Positions 1-13,340 are shown, counted from the stretch's first letter. The stretch: DNA of 64,000 nt from Enterobacter ludwigii (GCA_900068845.1 CEFQ01000005.1:678475-742474), one strand, 5' to 3'. Numbers and translations: made by a program. The notes: generated by a model from the letters alone, not told the origin.

Positions 1-440
1 CGATTATAAATTCAACATTAAACACTAATACTGAAAAGAAATTCAATCTAAGTGTTCTAATAATTCAAACATCAGCAATTTTTTATACAGCATACTTCAT
101 ATTCACTAAAGACAACATAACATCTTATGACAGTATAACTATTGTGTGTTTTTACTATATCTTTTATAGTCTAATAAACTACAACTCCTTTTGGAACAGA
201 ATATTCTCCCATCATATCTTAGTGTATTTTGGTAACATAAGTTTCGCAATTTATCTATTCCATACACCTTTAATGCTTTTATTAGATCAAGTAAAATTTT
301 ATAGATCATTATCGTTATATGGACAAACTGCGGTTTTCATTACAATATTAATAGCTTGCTCCCACTTAATTTACACCTATTTTGAAATGCCAATCTACCG
401 AAAAAGCAAAAAAATAACCGATGGAATATTAGCTAAGTAA
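1..440 (+). CDS. Acyltransferase family 3 membrane protein, C-terminal end (5' end outside window)
   Basis: The reading frame is open from base 3 to the stop at 438-440, so the gene starts before the window. What remains is the last ~145 residues: hydrophobic segments and the motif FGNISFAIYLFHTPLMLLL, typical of the last membrane helices of OafA/YrhL-type acyltransferase-3 proteins. These integral inner-membrane enzymes usually O-acetylate (or succinylate) LPS, O-antigen or exopolysaccharide. The catalytic N-terminal region with the conserved His is not visible. The sequence is strongly AT-rich like the O-antigen genes to its right, which suggests an LPS role and horizontal origin. It converges on the GT9 gene at 504-1574. 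The family call is firm; the substrate is unknown. Confidence 0.8.
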   Translation, partial: IINSTLNTNTEKKFNLSVLIIQTSAIFYTAYFIFTKDNITSYDSITIVCFYYIFYSLINYNSFWNRIFSHHILVYFGNISFAIYLFHTPLMLLLDQVKFYRSLSLYGQTAVFITILIACSHLIYTYFEMPIYRKSKKITDGILAK

Positions 441-467
441 ATCAAAAATAATAGTTGGTGAATTTCT

Positions 468-495
468 CTTGAGAGCAGTATCTTCTGCTCTCAAG
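468..495. terminator. Hairpin between convergent genes
   Basis: An 11-bp perfect stem (468-478 with 485-495) closes a 6-nt loop between the stop codons of the acyltransferase (+) and the GT9 gene (-). There is no clear T-run on either side, so it is a probable but not textbook terminator that could serve both strands. Confidence 0.5.
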
Positions 496-503
496 ATTAA
501 CCC

Positions 504-1574
504 CTAACATTCTTCTATAAGTGCATTTACTATTATTTCATCTTCAATATCTCTTACCAAATATGTGTTTGAAACTATCTTAATAGCTTTATCATACCCC
601 GGCCCGAACACGACATTAATAGTAAAATCATCCCACATTTCCATATTATAAAGTGCTATGCATTTTTTTTGGAAAAAATTAGCCATGTGAATAAAAGAGG
701 TATCAACTGACAATAAGATTTCAGATTTATCAATGAGGGCGCAAGCATCATAGAAATTAACCTCTGGCAGCATATGTATGTTGTGTTTACCAATTGCTAA
801 TTCGTTCAACTGAAATTTAGAACCTAGAATAATTACTGAAACATCACTTAAATCAGAAAGTCTTAACGCTAAAGACCTAGCTTTTTCGACAGAAAGACTC
901 CTGTTATAATTAGAAGCAAAAGGTGCAAATGATATAACTTTCCCTTTTAATGAAGATATAAACTCATCGGCAAATTTTAAACTTGACTTTGGAAAATCTA
1001 TTTTGTAAGGAATATTCTCCGTAGGCAACCCTAAAAAATTAAATAAATATTCTGCTCTATGAGTTAAGTGCTTATCTAATTCTTTATATATGATAGTATT
1101 AGTAAAACATGCTCTACTTACCCCATTCCCATTGAAAGCAATGGATTTCTTGGCGTTTATAAAATATAGACACTTTATCCTTTGAGGAGTGCGAAGGTCA
1201 TCACCATACATATCAATTGTATAATCTATCTTATCAGAGCAGATATTTTTAATATTTTTTTTATGTATGTCATCCGTAAAAGGGATTACAACATCTACAG
1301 AAGATAAAGCATTATAGAAAAAAACATTCCTCTCTGCACAAACGACGATCACTTTAATATTTCTTTTATGAAAGTACTTAAGCAAACCAGAAAAAATAAT
1401 TCCATCCCCTATTCCTTTTGTAGGCATAATAAAAGCAACGCTTTTTATTTTTTTTATACGCCAATTAGAAAAAATGCGTCTTAATATTAGCATAGGAAGA
1501 ATTTTGTAAAAAACCAATCCATTATCCTGTCCAAATTGAATAAAAACATTGAATTTATTGATAATCTTTTTCAT
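504..1574 (-). CDS. Glycosyltransferase family 9 (heptosyltransferase-like)
   Basis: 356 residues, close to the usual size of GT9 enzymes, which transfer heptose or other sugars from nucleotide donors to LPS core or O-antigen in the cytoplasm. The C-terminal half carries the GT9 pattern: SFAPFASNYNRSLS at the start of the donor-binding lobe and LLSVDTSFIHMAN near the end, matching the family's D-T-x-x-x-H-x-A signature. The N-terminal lobe contains MPTKGIGDGIIFSGLL, the usual G-D-(x)-hydrophobic acceptor-side loop. The start ATG is at 1572-1574. The gene lies beyond the gnd terminator, so it is a separate unit. It is AT-rich, suggesting transfer with the surface-polysaccharide region. The sugar and acceptor cannot be told from sequence. 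Confidence 0.75.
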   Translation of the reverse strand: MKKIINKFNVFIQFGQDNGLVFYKILPMLILRRIFSNWRIKKIKSVAFIMPTKGIGDGIIFSGLLKYFHKRNIKVIVVCAERNVFFYNALSSVDVVIPFTDDIHKKNIKNICSDKIDYTIDMYGDDLRTPQRIKCLYFINAKKSIAFNGNGVSRACFTNTIIYKELDKHLTHRAEYLFNFLGLPTENIPYKIDFPKSSLKFADEFISSLKGKVISFAPFASNYNRSLSVEKARSLALRLSDLSDVSVIILGSKFQLNELAIGKHNIHMLPEVNFYDACALIDKSEILLSVDTSFIHMANFFQKKCIALYNMEMWDDFTINVVFGPGYDKAIKIVSNTYLVRDIEDEIIVNALIEEC

Positions 1575-1620
1575 TATTCAACCTAATGGTCACTCACCCT
1601 AGATGGTTTTTTCACAATAA

Positions 1621-1643
1621 AAAAGCCTCAATGTGAGGCTTTT
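1621..1643 (-). terminator. Rho-independent terminator after gnd
   Basis: A 10-bp perfect stem (1621-1630 with 1634-1643) with a 3-nt loop is flanked by A/T-runs on both sides. It lies 20 bases after the gnd stop codon and would also work on the plus strand. Confidence 0.8.
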
Positions 1644-1663
1644 ATTAACATTGATAACTCAGA

Positions 1664-3073
1664 TTAGGCAAGCCATTCGGTATGGTATACGCCATCTTTA
1701 TCGATACGTTTATAAGTATGTGCACCGAAATAGTCACGCTGAGCCTGAATCAGGTTCGCTGGCAAAACTTCTGAGCGGTAGCTGTCGTAGTAGGCAATAG
1801 CTGCAGAAAAAGTTGGCGTCGGGATACCGTTTTGAATAGCGTAAGACACTACATCACGTAGTGCCTGCTGGTATTCGTCAGCAATATTCTTGAAGTAAGG
1901 ATCCAGCAGCAGGTTCGCGATATCTGCATCATTCACATAAGCATCAGTAATTTTCTGCAGGAACTGAGCACGGATGATGCAACCAGCACGGAAGATCTTA
2001 GCAATCTCACCGTAATGCAGCTCCCAGTTGTTTTCTTCAGAGGCTGCACGCAGCTGAGAGAAGCCCTGTGCATATGAAACGATTTTGCCTAAGTACAATG
2101 CACGGCGCACTTTTTCTACGAACTCAGCTTTATCACCGGTAAAGGCTTTTGCCTGCGGGCCGCTGAGTACTTTGGAAGCTGCAACACGCTGAGTTTTTAG
2201 AGAAGACAAATAGCGCGCAAACACTGATTCGGTGATCAATGACAGTGGCTCGCCCAGATCCAACGAGCTCTGGCTGGTCCATTTACCGGTGCCTTTGTTA
2301 GCTGCTTCATCAAGAATAACATCAACCAGATATTTACCGTCTTCATCTTTCTTAGTGAAGATGTCTTTAGTGATGTCGATCAGGTAGCTGCTCAGCTCAC
2401 CGTTGTTCCACTCAGTGAAGGTTTCTGCCAGCTCTTCGTTATTCAGGCCCAATGCACCTTTCAGCAACGCGTAAGCTTCTGCAATCAACTGCATGTCGCC
2501 ATATTCGATACCGTTGTGAACCATCTTAACATAGTGGCCCGCGCCGTCCGGACCGATGTAAGCCACACAAGCTTCGCCATCTTCCGCACGTGCTGCAATC
2601 TTATCAAGTATTGGAGCAACTAGTTCGTACGCTTCTTTCTGGCCACCAGGCATAATTGATGGGCCTTTAAGTGCGCCCTCTTCACCACCGGAAACGCCGG
2701 TACCGATGAAGTTGAAGCCTTGATCAGACAATTCTTTGTTACGGCGGATGGTGTCTTTATAGAAGGTGTTACCGCCATCGATCAGGATGTCGCCTTTGTC
2801 CAGGTGTGGGGTTAAGGAAGCAATAGTTTTATCAGTCGCTTCACCTGCCTGTACCATAAGAAGGATACGACGTGGTTTTTCCAGCGATTCAACAAACTCT
2901 TCAACAGTATAAAAAGGTGCGAGTTTCTTACCTTGGTTCTCAGCGATGACTTCATCAGTTTTTTCGCGTGAACGGTTGAAGATAGAAACAGTGTAACCGC
3001 GACTCTCAATGTTAAGAGCCAAGTTACGGCCCATAACTGCCATACCTACAACACCGATTTGTTGCTTGGACAT
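1664..3073 (-). CDS. gnd: 6-phosphogluconate dehydrogenase, decarboxylating
   Basis: 469 residues, as in other enterobacteria. It oxidises and decarboxylates 6-phosphogluconate to ribulose-5-phosphate, making NADPH in the cytosolic pentose phosphate pathway. The NADP Rossmann motif [13 protein letters not shown] is at residues 7-19. The catalytic region has SGGEEGA (128-134) and K183, H186, N187 and E190 in [14 protein letters not shown] good Shine-Dalgarno sequence lies just before the ATG. gnd is the classic right-hand boundary marker of enterobacterial O-antigen loci, and it plays that part here: galF-galE on one side, gnd on the other. Its base composition is less AT-rich than the O-antigen genes next to it, as expected for a core gene beside an exchanged locus. 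Confidence 0.98.
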   Translation of the reverse strand: MSKQQIGVVGMAVMGRNLALNIESRGYTVSIFNRSREKTDEVIAENQGKKLAPFYTVEEFVESLEKPRRILLMVQAGEATDKTIASLTPHLDKGDILIDGGNTFYKDTIRRNKELSDQGFNFIGTGVSGGEEGALKGPSIMPGGQKEAYELVAPILDKIAARAEDGEACVAYIGPDGAGHYVKMVHNGIEYGDMQLIAEAYALLKGALGLNNEELAETFTEWNNGELSSYLIDITKDIFTKKDEDGKYLVDVILDEAANKGTGKWTSQSSLDLGEPLSLITESVFARYLSSLKTQRVAASKVLSGPQAKAFTGDKAEFVEKVRRALYLGKIVSYAQGFSQLRAASEENNWELHYGEIAKIFRAGCIIRAQFLQKITDAYVNDADIANLLLDPYFKNIADEYQQALRDVVSYAIQNGIPTPTFSAAIAYYDSYRSEVLPANLIQAQRDYFGAHTYKRIDKDGVYHTEWLA

Positions 3074-3233
3074 TTTTTACTCCTATCTTAAATGAGTGGA
3101 CGAAAGTGTCTATTTCGGCCAACGAGTCACAAACATCTTACCTTATGTTACCCGTAACTTAACATTCAAGAGAAAATTAAGCACGTAAAGGAAACTAGAA
3201 ACTCACTTATCATTTTTGGTTAAAGCTTGATTT

Positions 3234-4460
3234 TTAATCAGAGACAGATACTTTTTTCCTGAGTTGCTCGAGTTCGTTTTCATAAAGACGTACACGTTCA
3301 ACATAATCACTAAATTGACTCAAAATTTGTTGATTTTCTTTCTTAAGAGCAAAGTTACTATCGATAGCAGCTCTTACATCTATTAAGGCTTGTACCGAAC
3401 GCCTACGCTCGAATTCTAAACGACCTTGAAGATCAAGAATTATTGGCATGAGTACATCCGTTGAAGATACAGTTTCAACTGACACTCCATACTCAGGGTC
3501 AAACTCTTCAAAAGCTTTATTCAGAAATAAGTCAAAATTTTCAGGTTTTTCTGGGTTAATCCAATATGTATTTAGTAGAAAAGCTAAATGCTTCTTTTGG
3601 TAATTATCCATTCCTGATGAAGACGATGAAAAAGCCTTTGTCAGGTCATTTTTTCCATTCAATGGGTGGCAAGCTGTTTGCCATTCGCATTTACCAGCAC
3701 AGTAAACGGAAGCACCATCAATAAGAGCTTCAATACCAACACCTGAGTTAATGGTAATAACAGACTTAGCTTTTCTAATAAGTTCATGGATGTTACTATT
3801 ACTTTTAACAACCCACTGATTTGTCGCAATTAAATTTTCAATTGCTTCCTCGACTGCAAATGACTCACAAAAAGGATGTCTCTTTACTACCAAAAAAGAT
3901 TCACTTTTTTTTGCCAACTCAGCTGCATCATTTAATAATTGAATGCCATCATAATTACTGTGAATAGCAACAGGATCATTTTGAACCTGCATTGGATAGA
4001 AAACATAATCTTTAATGTCATTTGGGAGAATATCTTCAGATTGTGGGTATTTTGAAGATTTTGTTTCAAGGAAGAAATCATGCCAATGTGCGATTATCGA
4101 TTCTGCATCAGATTCTGACATTGACTTTATATCCCCCTCATATTTATGCGGGTTAACAACTATATCAGACCAACCTGAATAACCATGAGTATCAATTGAG
4201 AAAAGAGGAACTACTGGGGATTCTTTCATTTTATAAACATTTTTTTCATTACCCCATGAATGATATGAAAATATCATCGTCCCTTTTTCAGGCAATCGTG
4301 GTGCCTGATCCGCACCAAAAGGTACATCCCTAAAATAAAGTGGGATTTTTCTGTCAGTTAATGCAAAAATTAAATTGCTAATAAAATTTTTATGTTTAAA
4401 TCCATCTATAGGGTTTTTAGTCCACGAAATAGGAATCTCAACAATTATCTTCTGTATCAT
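3234..4460 (-). CDS. KpsS/KpsC-like polysaccharide transferase with C-terminal coiled coil
   Basis: 408 residues from the ATG at 4458-4460, which has a strong AGGAG 8 bases upstream. A longer frame to 4511 would overlap the upstream gene and lacks such a site. The central part resembles capsule synthesis proteins of the KpsS/KpsC type (beta-Kdo transferases): YPMQVQNDP (~155-163), VVKRHPF (~191-197) and INSGVGIEAL (~237-246). The last ~65 residues are predicted helical, rich in Glu, Lys, Arg and Gln with hydrophobics at heptad spacing, i.e. a coiled coil. In other ABC-dependent O-antigens (WbdD, WbbB) a coiled coil joined to a terminating transferase sets chain length. A capping role here is inference. 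It is the last gene of the O-antigen operon, before gnd. It could instead be a dedicated side-branch transferase. Confidence 0.6.
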   Translation of the reverse strand: MIQKIIVEIPISWTKNPIDGFKHKNFISNLIFALTDRKIPLYFRDVPFGADQAPRLPEKGTMIFSYHSWGNEKNVYKMKESPVVPLFSIDTHGYSGWSDIVVNPHKYEGDIKSMSESDAESIIAHWHDFFLETKSSKYPQSEDILPNDIKDYVFYPMQVQNDPVAIHSNYDGIQLLNDAAELAKKSESFLVVKRHPFCESFAVEEAIENLIATNQWVVKSNSNIHELIRKAKSVITINSGVGIEALIDGASVYCAGKCEWQTACHPLNGKNDLTKAFSSSSSGMDNYQKKHLAFLLNTYWINPEKPENFDLFLNKAFEEFDPEYGVSVETVSSTDVLMPIILDLQGRLEFERRRSVQALIDVRAAIDSNFALKKENQQILSQFSDYVERVRLYENELEQLRKKVSVSD

Positions 4461-4473
4461 AAAATCTCCTTTA

Positions 4474-5601
4474 TTAGCCCAAGCTTTTATATATGAGCAG
4501 TGTTTTTTCAATAACGCTAGTAGAGGAGAAAAGATTAGTTACTCTTTCCCGCGCACACAGTCCAAGTTCTTCTCTTAATCGAGCATTAATTAATAACTCC
4601 TCAATTTTTTCAGACAATTGTGCAATATCATTTTTTGGAACTATAAAGCCTGTTAAGTTATTTTCGATAATGCTGGTACAACCTCCCGTGTCATAAGCTA
4701 TTGATGCACGCCCGACGGCAGCAGCTTCAATTAAGATTCTGGGTACGCCTTCAGCATATACTGAGGGAAGAGCAACAATATTTGACATCTCAATAAGTTC
4801 TCTAACGTTATTACTTTTACCAAGCCACTTTATTTTATTTTCAGCTGACCATTGTTCAATAACATTATCAGGGATGCAATCGGGATCATTTTTCACCGAA
4901 ATTCCAGCCACATTCAGTTCAAAAAAAACATTCTTAGCTTCAAGATTCTTTTTTACTTCAACCAAATCAGCTAATCCTTTACTCCAAATTAAACGACTTG
5001 CATAAAGAACAATTGGAGTTGGTGTAATTTTTTCTTTAACGTAATCAAAATCGTCAATATTTATACCAGCGCCTTCAATGACTATAGTTTTATCTTGTTG
5101 AACACCAGTCATTTGAATTATTCTACTTCTATCATTTTCATGTTCAAAAATAAGGAATACATCTTTTTTTGCTGTTATCCAGCGATAAAGAGGCGCCACC
5201 ATACTTTTTAGAAATAAATACTTTTTTTCGTCTGAAGAGAATACTCGACCTAACCCGACAAAACTTAAAACAAGATTCTTTCTACGAATTTTAGCGTAGC
5301 AACCGCCAATCAGGCATGGCTTAATCGTTATGCAATGTAAAATATCAGGATTAATAGCGTTTATTAACCTTATCGACTTCAAAATATCTTTTATAATAAT
5401 GAGCGGATTTAACGACTGCTCTGACATTTTGGAATCATGCGTAATAATACCAAGAGAGCGAAATTTATTTATAATTTCTTTACTTTCAAAGTTGCAAATA
5501 ACATGAACTTCATAACCTTCATTTATCCCAGCGGTCGCCCTGTCAAGCCAGTGAAGATTAAAATACCAATCTGAATTAATATAGAAACAAATCTTCTTCA
5601 T
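4474..5601 (-). CDS. wbbO: Glycosyltransferase family 4, WbbO-like
   Basis: 375 residues with GT-B fold features. VLYASRLIWSKGLADLV (~200-216) is the donor-domain start. PSVYAEGVPRILIEAAAVG carries the E-x7-E donor-sugar motif, and a Gly-rich ending AYDTGGCTSII follows. It sits directly after the GT2 and Glf genes, in the slot taken by wbbO in the Klebsiella D-galactan I locus. There WbbO adds the first Gal residues of the adaptor on undecaprenyl-PP-GlcNAc, and its length is almost the same. The GT4 family is certain. The WbbO name rests on gene order and size, so treat it as a position-based assignment. Its stop is 13 bases before the next gene's start, and its start abuts the upstream stop, so they are co-transcribed. 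Confidence 0.65.
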   Translation of the reverse strand: MKKICFYINSDWYFNLHWLDRATAGINEGYEVHVICNFESKEIINKFRSLGIITHDSKMSEQSLNPLIIIKDILKSIRLINAINPDILHCITIKPCLIGGCYAKIRRKNLVLSFVGLGRVFSSDEKKYLFLKSMVAPLYRWITAKKDVFLIFEHENDRSRIIQMTGVQQDKTIVIEGAGINIDDFDYVKEKITPTPIVLYASRLIWSKGLADLVEVKKNLEAKNVFFELNVAGISVKNDPDCIPDNVIEQWSAENKIKWLGKSNNVRELIEMSNIVALPSVYAEGVPRILIEAAAVGRASIAYDTGGCTSIIENNLTGFIVPKNDIAQLSEKIEELLINARLREELGLCARERVTNLFSSTSVIEKTLLIYKSLG

Positions 5602-9559
<3,958 letters not shown>

Positions 9560-9570
9560 TCATTGTTTCC

Positions 9571-10308
9571 TTACATTGAAGATCGATATTGTTCTAAAAT
9601 TACACCCGCATTGCCACTCGCCTTTAATCGGTGGTTCTCAATCCATATAACTCTGTCACAAATCTTTTCAATATCGGTTAAATTATGGCTAACAAAAAGT
9701 ATCGTTACACCTTTCTCTTTAAATTTGTTAATGGTCTCAATGCACTTCTTTTGAAACGCATAATCACCTACAGCTAAAACCTCATCAATAATTAAAATAT
9801 CCGGATCTACTTGAGTAATAACCGAGAAACCCAGTTTTGCTAACATGCCGCTTGAATAAACACGAATCGGTTCATCAATAAATTCACCAAGCTCAGAAAA
9901 TTCAATGATCTTATCAATTCGTTCATTTAATTGCTTGCGTCTCAAACCGAGTAGAGTTGCATTTAATCTAATATTTTCTCTACCAGTGAGTTCAGGATGA
10001 AAGCCGCCTCCCAATTCTAGCATCGAAGCTACTCTGCCTTTGGTGGTCACACTCCCTGCCGTAGGCTTAATTACACCAGCAACTAAACCTAAAGAAGTGC
10101 TTTTACCAGCACCATTTCTGCCTATCAAAGCAACAGATTCCCCTTTATTAACTGTGAAGTTGATATCCTCAATAGCCAGATAGCTTCTACCTGATAAAAG
10201 GGTTAATGCTCTTTTGGGGTTAAAAATCAGCTCTTTAATTCCTGAGCCAATATGATGATATAAGGGATAACTTTTAGTTACCGCTTTAAATTCAATTGCG
10301 ACTTCCAT
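9571..10308 (-). CDS. wzt: O-antigen ABC transporter, ATP-binding subunit (Wzt, short form)
   Basis: 245 residues from the ATG at 10306-10308, which overlaps the wzm stop by one base (TAATG). A longer frame to 10353 lies inside wzm and is unlikely. Walker A is GRNGAGKST (63-71), the signature YSSGMLAKLGFS, and Walker B LIIDEVLAVGD. The N-terminal region before Walker A is extended, as in Wzt/TagH-type polysaccharide exporters. It ends soon after the nucleotide-binding domain, so it lacks the C-terminal carbohydrate-binding domain seen in Wzt proteins that recognise capped chains (O8/O9a). That agrees with the D-galactan I type, where export and synthesis are coupled without cap recognition. 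Confidence 0.93.
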   Translation of the reverse strand: MEVAIEFKAVTKSYPLYHHIGSGIKELIFNPKRALTLLSGRSYLAIEDINFTVNKGESVALIGRNGAGKSTSLGLVAGVIKPTAGSVTTKGRVASMLELGGGFHPELTGRENIRLNATLLGLRRKQLNERIDKIIEFSELGEFIDEPIRVYSSGMLAKLGFSVITQVDPDILIIDEVLAVGDYAFQKKCIETINKFKEKGVTILFVSHNLTDIEKICDRVIWIENHRLKASGNAGVILEQYRSSM

Positions 10309-11075
10309 TATAAAATCTCTGCGAAACGGTATTTTAATTTGTTGAAAACCCATGCACCGATGGTAAGCGTCACGATTCCCATACCATAAAGTGAAAGAAT
10401 TTTTTCATAATCAACATGACCATTCATGAATAATTCTCTCCAGCTCAAAACCATATCTGCGAGAGGATTATAGGTTATTAACCATTGATATTTTTCAGGT
10501 ATCATATCACTGGCATAAAGTATTGGTGTGCAATAGAACAGCAGCATAATACCCAATGTAATAAACCTTTCTAAATCACGGAAGAAGAGATTCAACGTTG
10601 ACAGGAAAAGAGCAATACCATAGGAGAAAATTAATTGTGCAATGCCAATCAATGGGATGCCATAGATCCAATTCCAATGAGGCGTCATGTCATATATCAA
10701 AAGGAACACAATGATAACAGGAATGGTGCAAAGGAAATGCAAGCACTCCATCATGACATTACTGAAAGGAATAACTGATCTTGGAAAAACCGTTTTCTTT
10801 ATTATTTGTGCATTAGCTATGAACGAAAACAGCGAGTTAGAGGTTGTGCTTGCAAACCATTGCCAAGGAAACAATCCCGTGATAATAAAGATTGTGTAAT
10901 TCGGAATTTGGACTCGCATGATTAACTTGAAGATAAAGTAGTAAATCATGGCAAAAAGAAGTGGATTAGCTATTGACCATAAATAACCTAGAAAACTGCT
11001 TTTATAGCGAACTTTAAGTTCCTTCTCAGTGATTACTGTTATTAAATCAATGAGATATCCCAAACTAAACTTCAT
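10308..11075 (-). CDS. wzm: O-antigen ABC transporter, membrane subunit (Wzm)
   Basis: 255 residues, about six membrane helices, of the ABC-2 polysaccharide exporter type. The N-terminus holds KELKVRYKSSFLGYLWSIANPLLFAMIYY in part (residues 18-46), the typical amphipathic entry helix and first membrane segment. FRDLERF (~166-172) is the conserved cytoplasmic loop of the family. It forms the channel through which undecaprenyl-linked O-antigen crosses the inner membrane with Wzt. It is the first gene of the operon, starting about 64 bases after the ops element at 11139. Confidence 0.93.
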   Translation of the reverse strand: MKFSLGYLIDLITVITEKELKVRYKSSFLGYLWSIANPLLFAMIYYFIFKLIMRVQIPNYTIFIITGLFPWQWFASTTSNSLFSFIANAQIIKKTVFPRSVIPFSNVMMECLHFLCTIPVIIVFLLIYDMTPHWNWIYGIPLIGIAQLIFSYGIALFLSTLNLFFRDLERFITLGIMLLFYCTPILYASDMIPEKYQWLITYNPLADMVLSWRELFMNGHVDYEKILSLYGMGIVTLTIGAWVFNKLKYRFAEIL

Positions 11076-11138
11076 ACTTTACGCTCTAATTTTAAGCTTA
11101 CGCTAATGATTATTTAATGTTCGATGATTAGTTATGCA

Positions 11139-11177
11139 GACGCTACCGCCCCTGGCTCTATAGCTACCAGTACACTA
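11139..11177 (-). promoter_or_regulatory. JUMPstart element with ops (RfaH recruitment) upstream of wzm
   Basis: On the minus strand 11177-11139 matches the JUMPstart consensus closely: CTGGTAGCT, then AGCCAGGGGCGGTAGCGT. The ops core GGCGGTAGCGT is complete at 11140-11150; only the last base of the 12-mer (C for G) differs. In enterobacteria ops pauses RNA polymerase and loads RfaH for antitermination of long surface-polysaccharide operons. It lies between galE and wzm, the standard place for an O-antigen operon. Between it and the galE terminator (11178-11342) there is AT-rich DNA. A TATAAA-like stretch there could be the promoter, but I could not define a convincing -35. Confidence 0.93.
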
Positions 11178-11342
11178 CTAATCAATCCATGTTTCGAAAG
11201 TTCGTGCTGCTATTTCCGATAACAAGCTAAACACATAACTTAAATTTTATAATGACCATCCGCACTTTTTGATCAGCGCAGAATGTTATCATTTCCGATA
11301 ACTACTTAAAAGCCTGTAAAACCCCATGATTTATAAAGCAAA

Positions 11343-11366
11343 AAAGCCTGTCCGTAGACAGGCTTT
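11343..11366 (-). terminator. Rho-independent terminator after galE
   Basis: A 10-bp perfect stem (11343-11352 with 11357-11366) with a 4-nt loop is followed on the minus strand by a T-run. It lies just after the galE stop and separates the galF/galE unit from the O-antigen operon. Confidence 0.85.
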
Positions 11367-11384
11367 GAGCTATAAACAGTATAA

Positions 11385-12398
11385 CTAGCGGAATCCATTC
11401 GGATTCTTCGACTGCCAGTTCCACGTATCACGCATCATGGCATCGATCCCGCGCGTCACGCGCCAGTCCAGTTCGTTGTTCGCCAGTGTGGCATCGGCCC
11501 AGAACGCAGGCAAATCGCCGTCACGGCGTGGCTTAAACTCGAACGGAATCGGCTTGCCAGAAGCTTTCTCGAACGCCTTGATCATCTCCAGCACGGAGAA
11601 ACCAACACCGCCGCCAAGGTTGTAAGCTTTATAGCCTTCAACTTTCGCTAAGTGGTCCAGCGCCTTCAGGTGCCCTTCTGCCAGGTCGACAACGTGAATG
11701 TAGTCGCGCTGAGCGGTGCCATCTGGCGTGTCGTAATCGTCACCAAACACGCCCAGCTTTTCCAAACGGCCAATGGCCACCTGCGCAATATACGGCAGCA
11801 GGTTGTTTGGGATACCGGTTGGGTCTTCACCGATTTCGCCAGATTCATGCGCGCCAACCGGGTTGAAGTAGCGCAGCGCAATGGCTTTGAAGTTCGGATC
11901 CGCTTTAGCGAAGTCGCGCATCACGAATTCGATCATCAGCTTAGAGGTGCCGTACGGGCTGGTTGTGCCGCCGATTGGCGTGGTTTCTACATAAGGAACC
12001 GGTGCATCTGCGCCATAAACAGTCGCGGACGAGCTGAAGATGAAGTTCCACACGCCAGCAGCACGCATCTCTTCCAATAGCACCACGGTGCCAGCGACGT
12101 TGTTTTCGTAGTATTCCAGCGGCATGCGCGTGGATTCACCAACAGCTTTCAGTGCGGCGAAGTGAATCACGGCGCTGATATCGTTGGAGGCAAACAGGTC
12201 ACGCAGGCAAGCGCGATCGCGGATATCACCTTCGACGAAGACCGCTTTTTTGCCCGAGAGCTTTTCCACACGATTAATCGCTTCGCGGGACGCATTGCAA
12301 AGGTTATCCAGGACCACAACGTCGTCGCCGCGCTCTAACAGCGCCAGCACCGTATGGGAGCCGATGTAACCCGCTCCGCCCGTTACCAAAATAGCCAT
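11385..12398 (-). CDS. galE: UDP-glucose 4-epimerase
   Basis: 337 residues, as in E. coli GalE (338). It interconverts UDP-Glc and UDP-Gal in the cytosol. The NAD motif is TGGAGYIGSHT (6-16). The catalytic Ser124 (FSSSATVYG) and the Y149-x3-K153 pair (YGTSK) are in their usual positions. This copy lies downstream of galF rather than in a gal operon, so it is probably dedicated to surface polysaccharides. The EPS (Gal-rich in the amylovoran/stewartan type) and the Galf/Galp O-antigen on either side both need UDP-Gal. The same galF-galE order follows the ams cluster in Erwinia amylovora. A second galE may exist elsewhere in the genome. Confidence 0.97.
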   Translation of the reverse strand: MAILVTGGAGYIGSHTVLALLERGDDVVVLDNLCNASREAINRVEKLSGKKAVFVEGDIRDRACLRDLFASNDISAVIHFAALKAVGESTRMPLEYYENNVAGTVVLLEEMRAAGVWNFIFSSSATVYGADAPVPYVETTPIGGTTSPYGTSKLMIEFVMRDFAKADPNFKAIALRYFNPVGAHESGEIGEDPTGIPNNLLPYIAQVAIGRLEKLGVFGDDYDTPDGTAQRDYIHVVDLAEGHLKALDHLAKVEGYKAYNLGGGVGFSVLEMIKAFEKASGKPIPFEFKPRRDGDLPAFWADATLANNELDWRVTRGIDAMMRDTWNWQSKNPNGFR

Positions 12399-12446
12399 GT
12401 GTACTCCTTTAAACCGCGCGATGGGCGCGGTAGAGAATGAGAAAGC

Positions 12447-13340
12447 TTATTTCGCCAGGATTTTCTGGATAGATTCGCGGAAATCGCGACCCTGTGCGTT
12501 GTTACGCAGACCGTAAGAAACGAATGCCTGCATGTAGCCGAGTTTACGACCGCAGTCGTAGCTGGTACCCGTCAGCAGCTGCACATCAACAGGCTGCTTC
12601 TTGCTCAGGGATGCGATGGCATCGGTCAGCTGAATACGGCCCCATGCGCCTGGCTCAGTACGCTCCAGCTCTTCCCAGATATCAGCAGAAAGCACATAAC
12701 GGCCAACCGCAGTCAGGTCAGAATCGGTTGAACCCGCTTCTGGCTTCTCGACAAAGCTGGTGATGGTGCTGATATCGCCTGGGTTATCAATGGGCTCTTC
12801 GGTGGTCAGCACGCCGTATTCGGTCAGATCTTCACCCGGCATGTGTTTTGCCAGCACCTGGCTGTGGCCGGTGTCTTCGAAGCGCGCAACCATTGAAGCG
12901 AGGTTATAACGCAGGTGGTCAGCGGTAGAGTCATCCAGCAGCACGTCTGGCAGTACCACCACAAACGGGTTGTCGCCAATCATCGGACGTGCGCACAGAA
13001 CGGAGTGGCCAAGACCCAGCGGGTTAGCCTGACGCACGTTCATGATGGTTACGCCCGGCGGGCAGATTGACTGCACTTCGCTCAACAGCTGACGTTTAAC
13101 GCGTGCTTCAAGCAGCGCTTCCAGCTCGTAAGTGGTATCGAAGTGGTTTTCCACTGCATTTTTGGAAGCATGGGTGACCAGCACAATCTCCTTGATGCCC
13201 GCCGCGACGCATTCGTCAACAATGTATTGAATCATTGGTTTGTCGACGATTGGCAGCATCTCTTTCGGAATGGCTTTGGTCGCAGGAAGCATATGCATAC
13301 CGAGACCTGCAACGGGGATTACTGCTTTAAGCTTGGTCAT
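12447..13340 (-). CDS. galF: UTP-glucose-1-phosphate uridylyltransferase paralogue GalF
   Basis: 297 residues, same family as GalU. The N-terminal loop reads [20 protein letters not shown]. GalU has GTRML at this place, whereas M-H replacing T-R is the mark of GalF, whose catalytic activity is low and which is thought to modulate the GalU level of UDP-Glc. Other conserved parts are [12 protein letters not shown] (34-45) and [11 protein letters not shown]. It is the classic left boundary of the O-antigen locus. galE follows after 48 bases, and both are read the same way as the EPS operon upstream. Readthrough from wzx is possible, but a repeat palindrome lies between. Confidence 0.93.
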   Translation of the reverse strand: MTKLKAVIPVAGLGMHMLPATKAIPKEMLPIVDKPMIQYIVDECVAAGIKEIVLVTHASKNAVENHFDTTYELEALLEARVKRQLLSEVQSICPPGVTIMNVRQANPLGLGHSVLCARPMIGDNPFVVVLPDVLLDDSTADHLRYNLASMVARFEDTGHSQVLAKHMPGEDLTEYGVLTTEEPIDNPGDISTITSFVEKPEAGSTDSDLTAVGRYVLSADIWEELERTEPGAWGRIQLTDAIASLSKKQPVDVQLLTGTSYDCGRKLGYMQAFVSYGLRNNAQGRDFRESIQKILAK

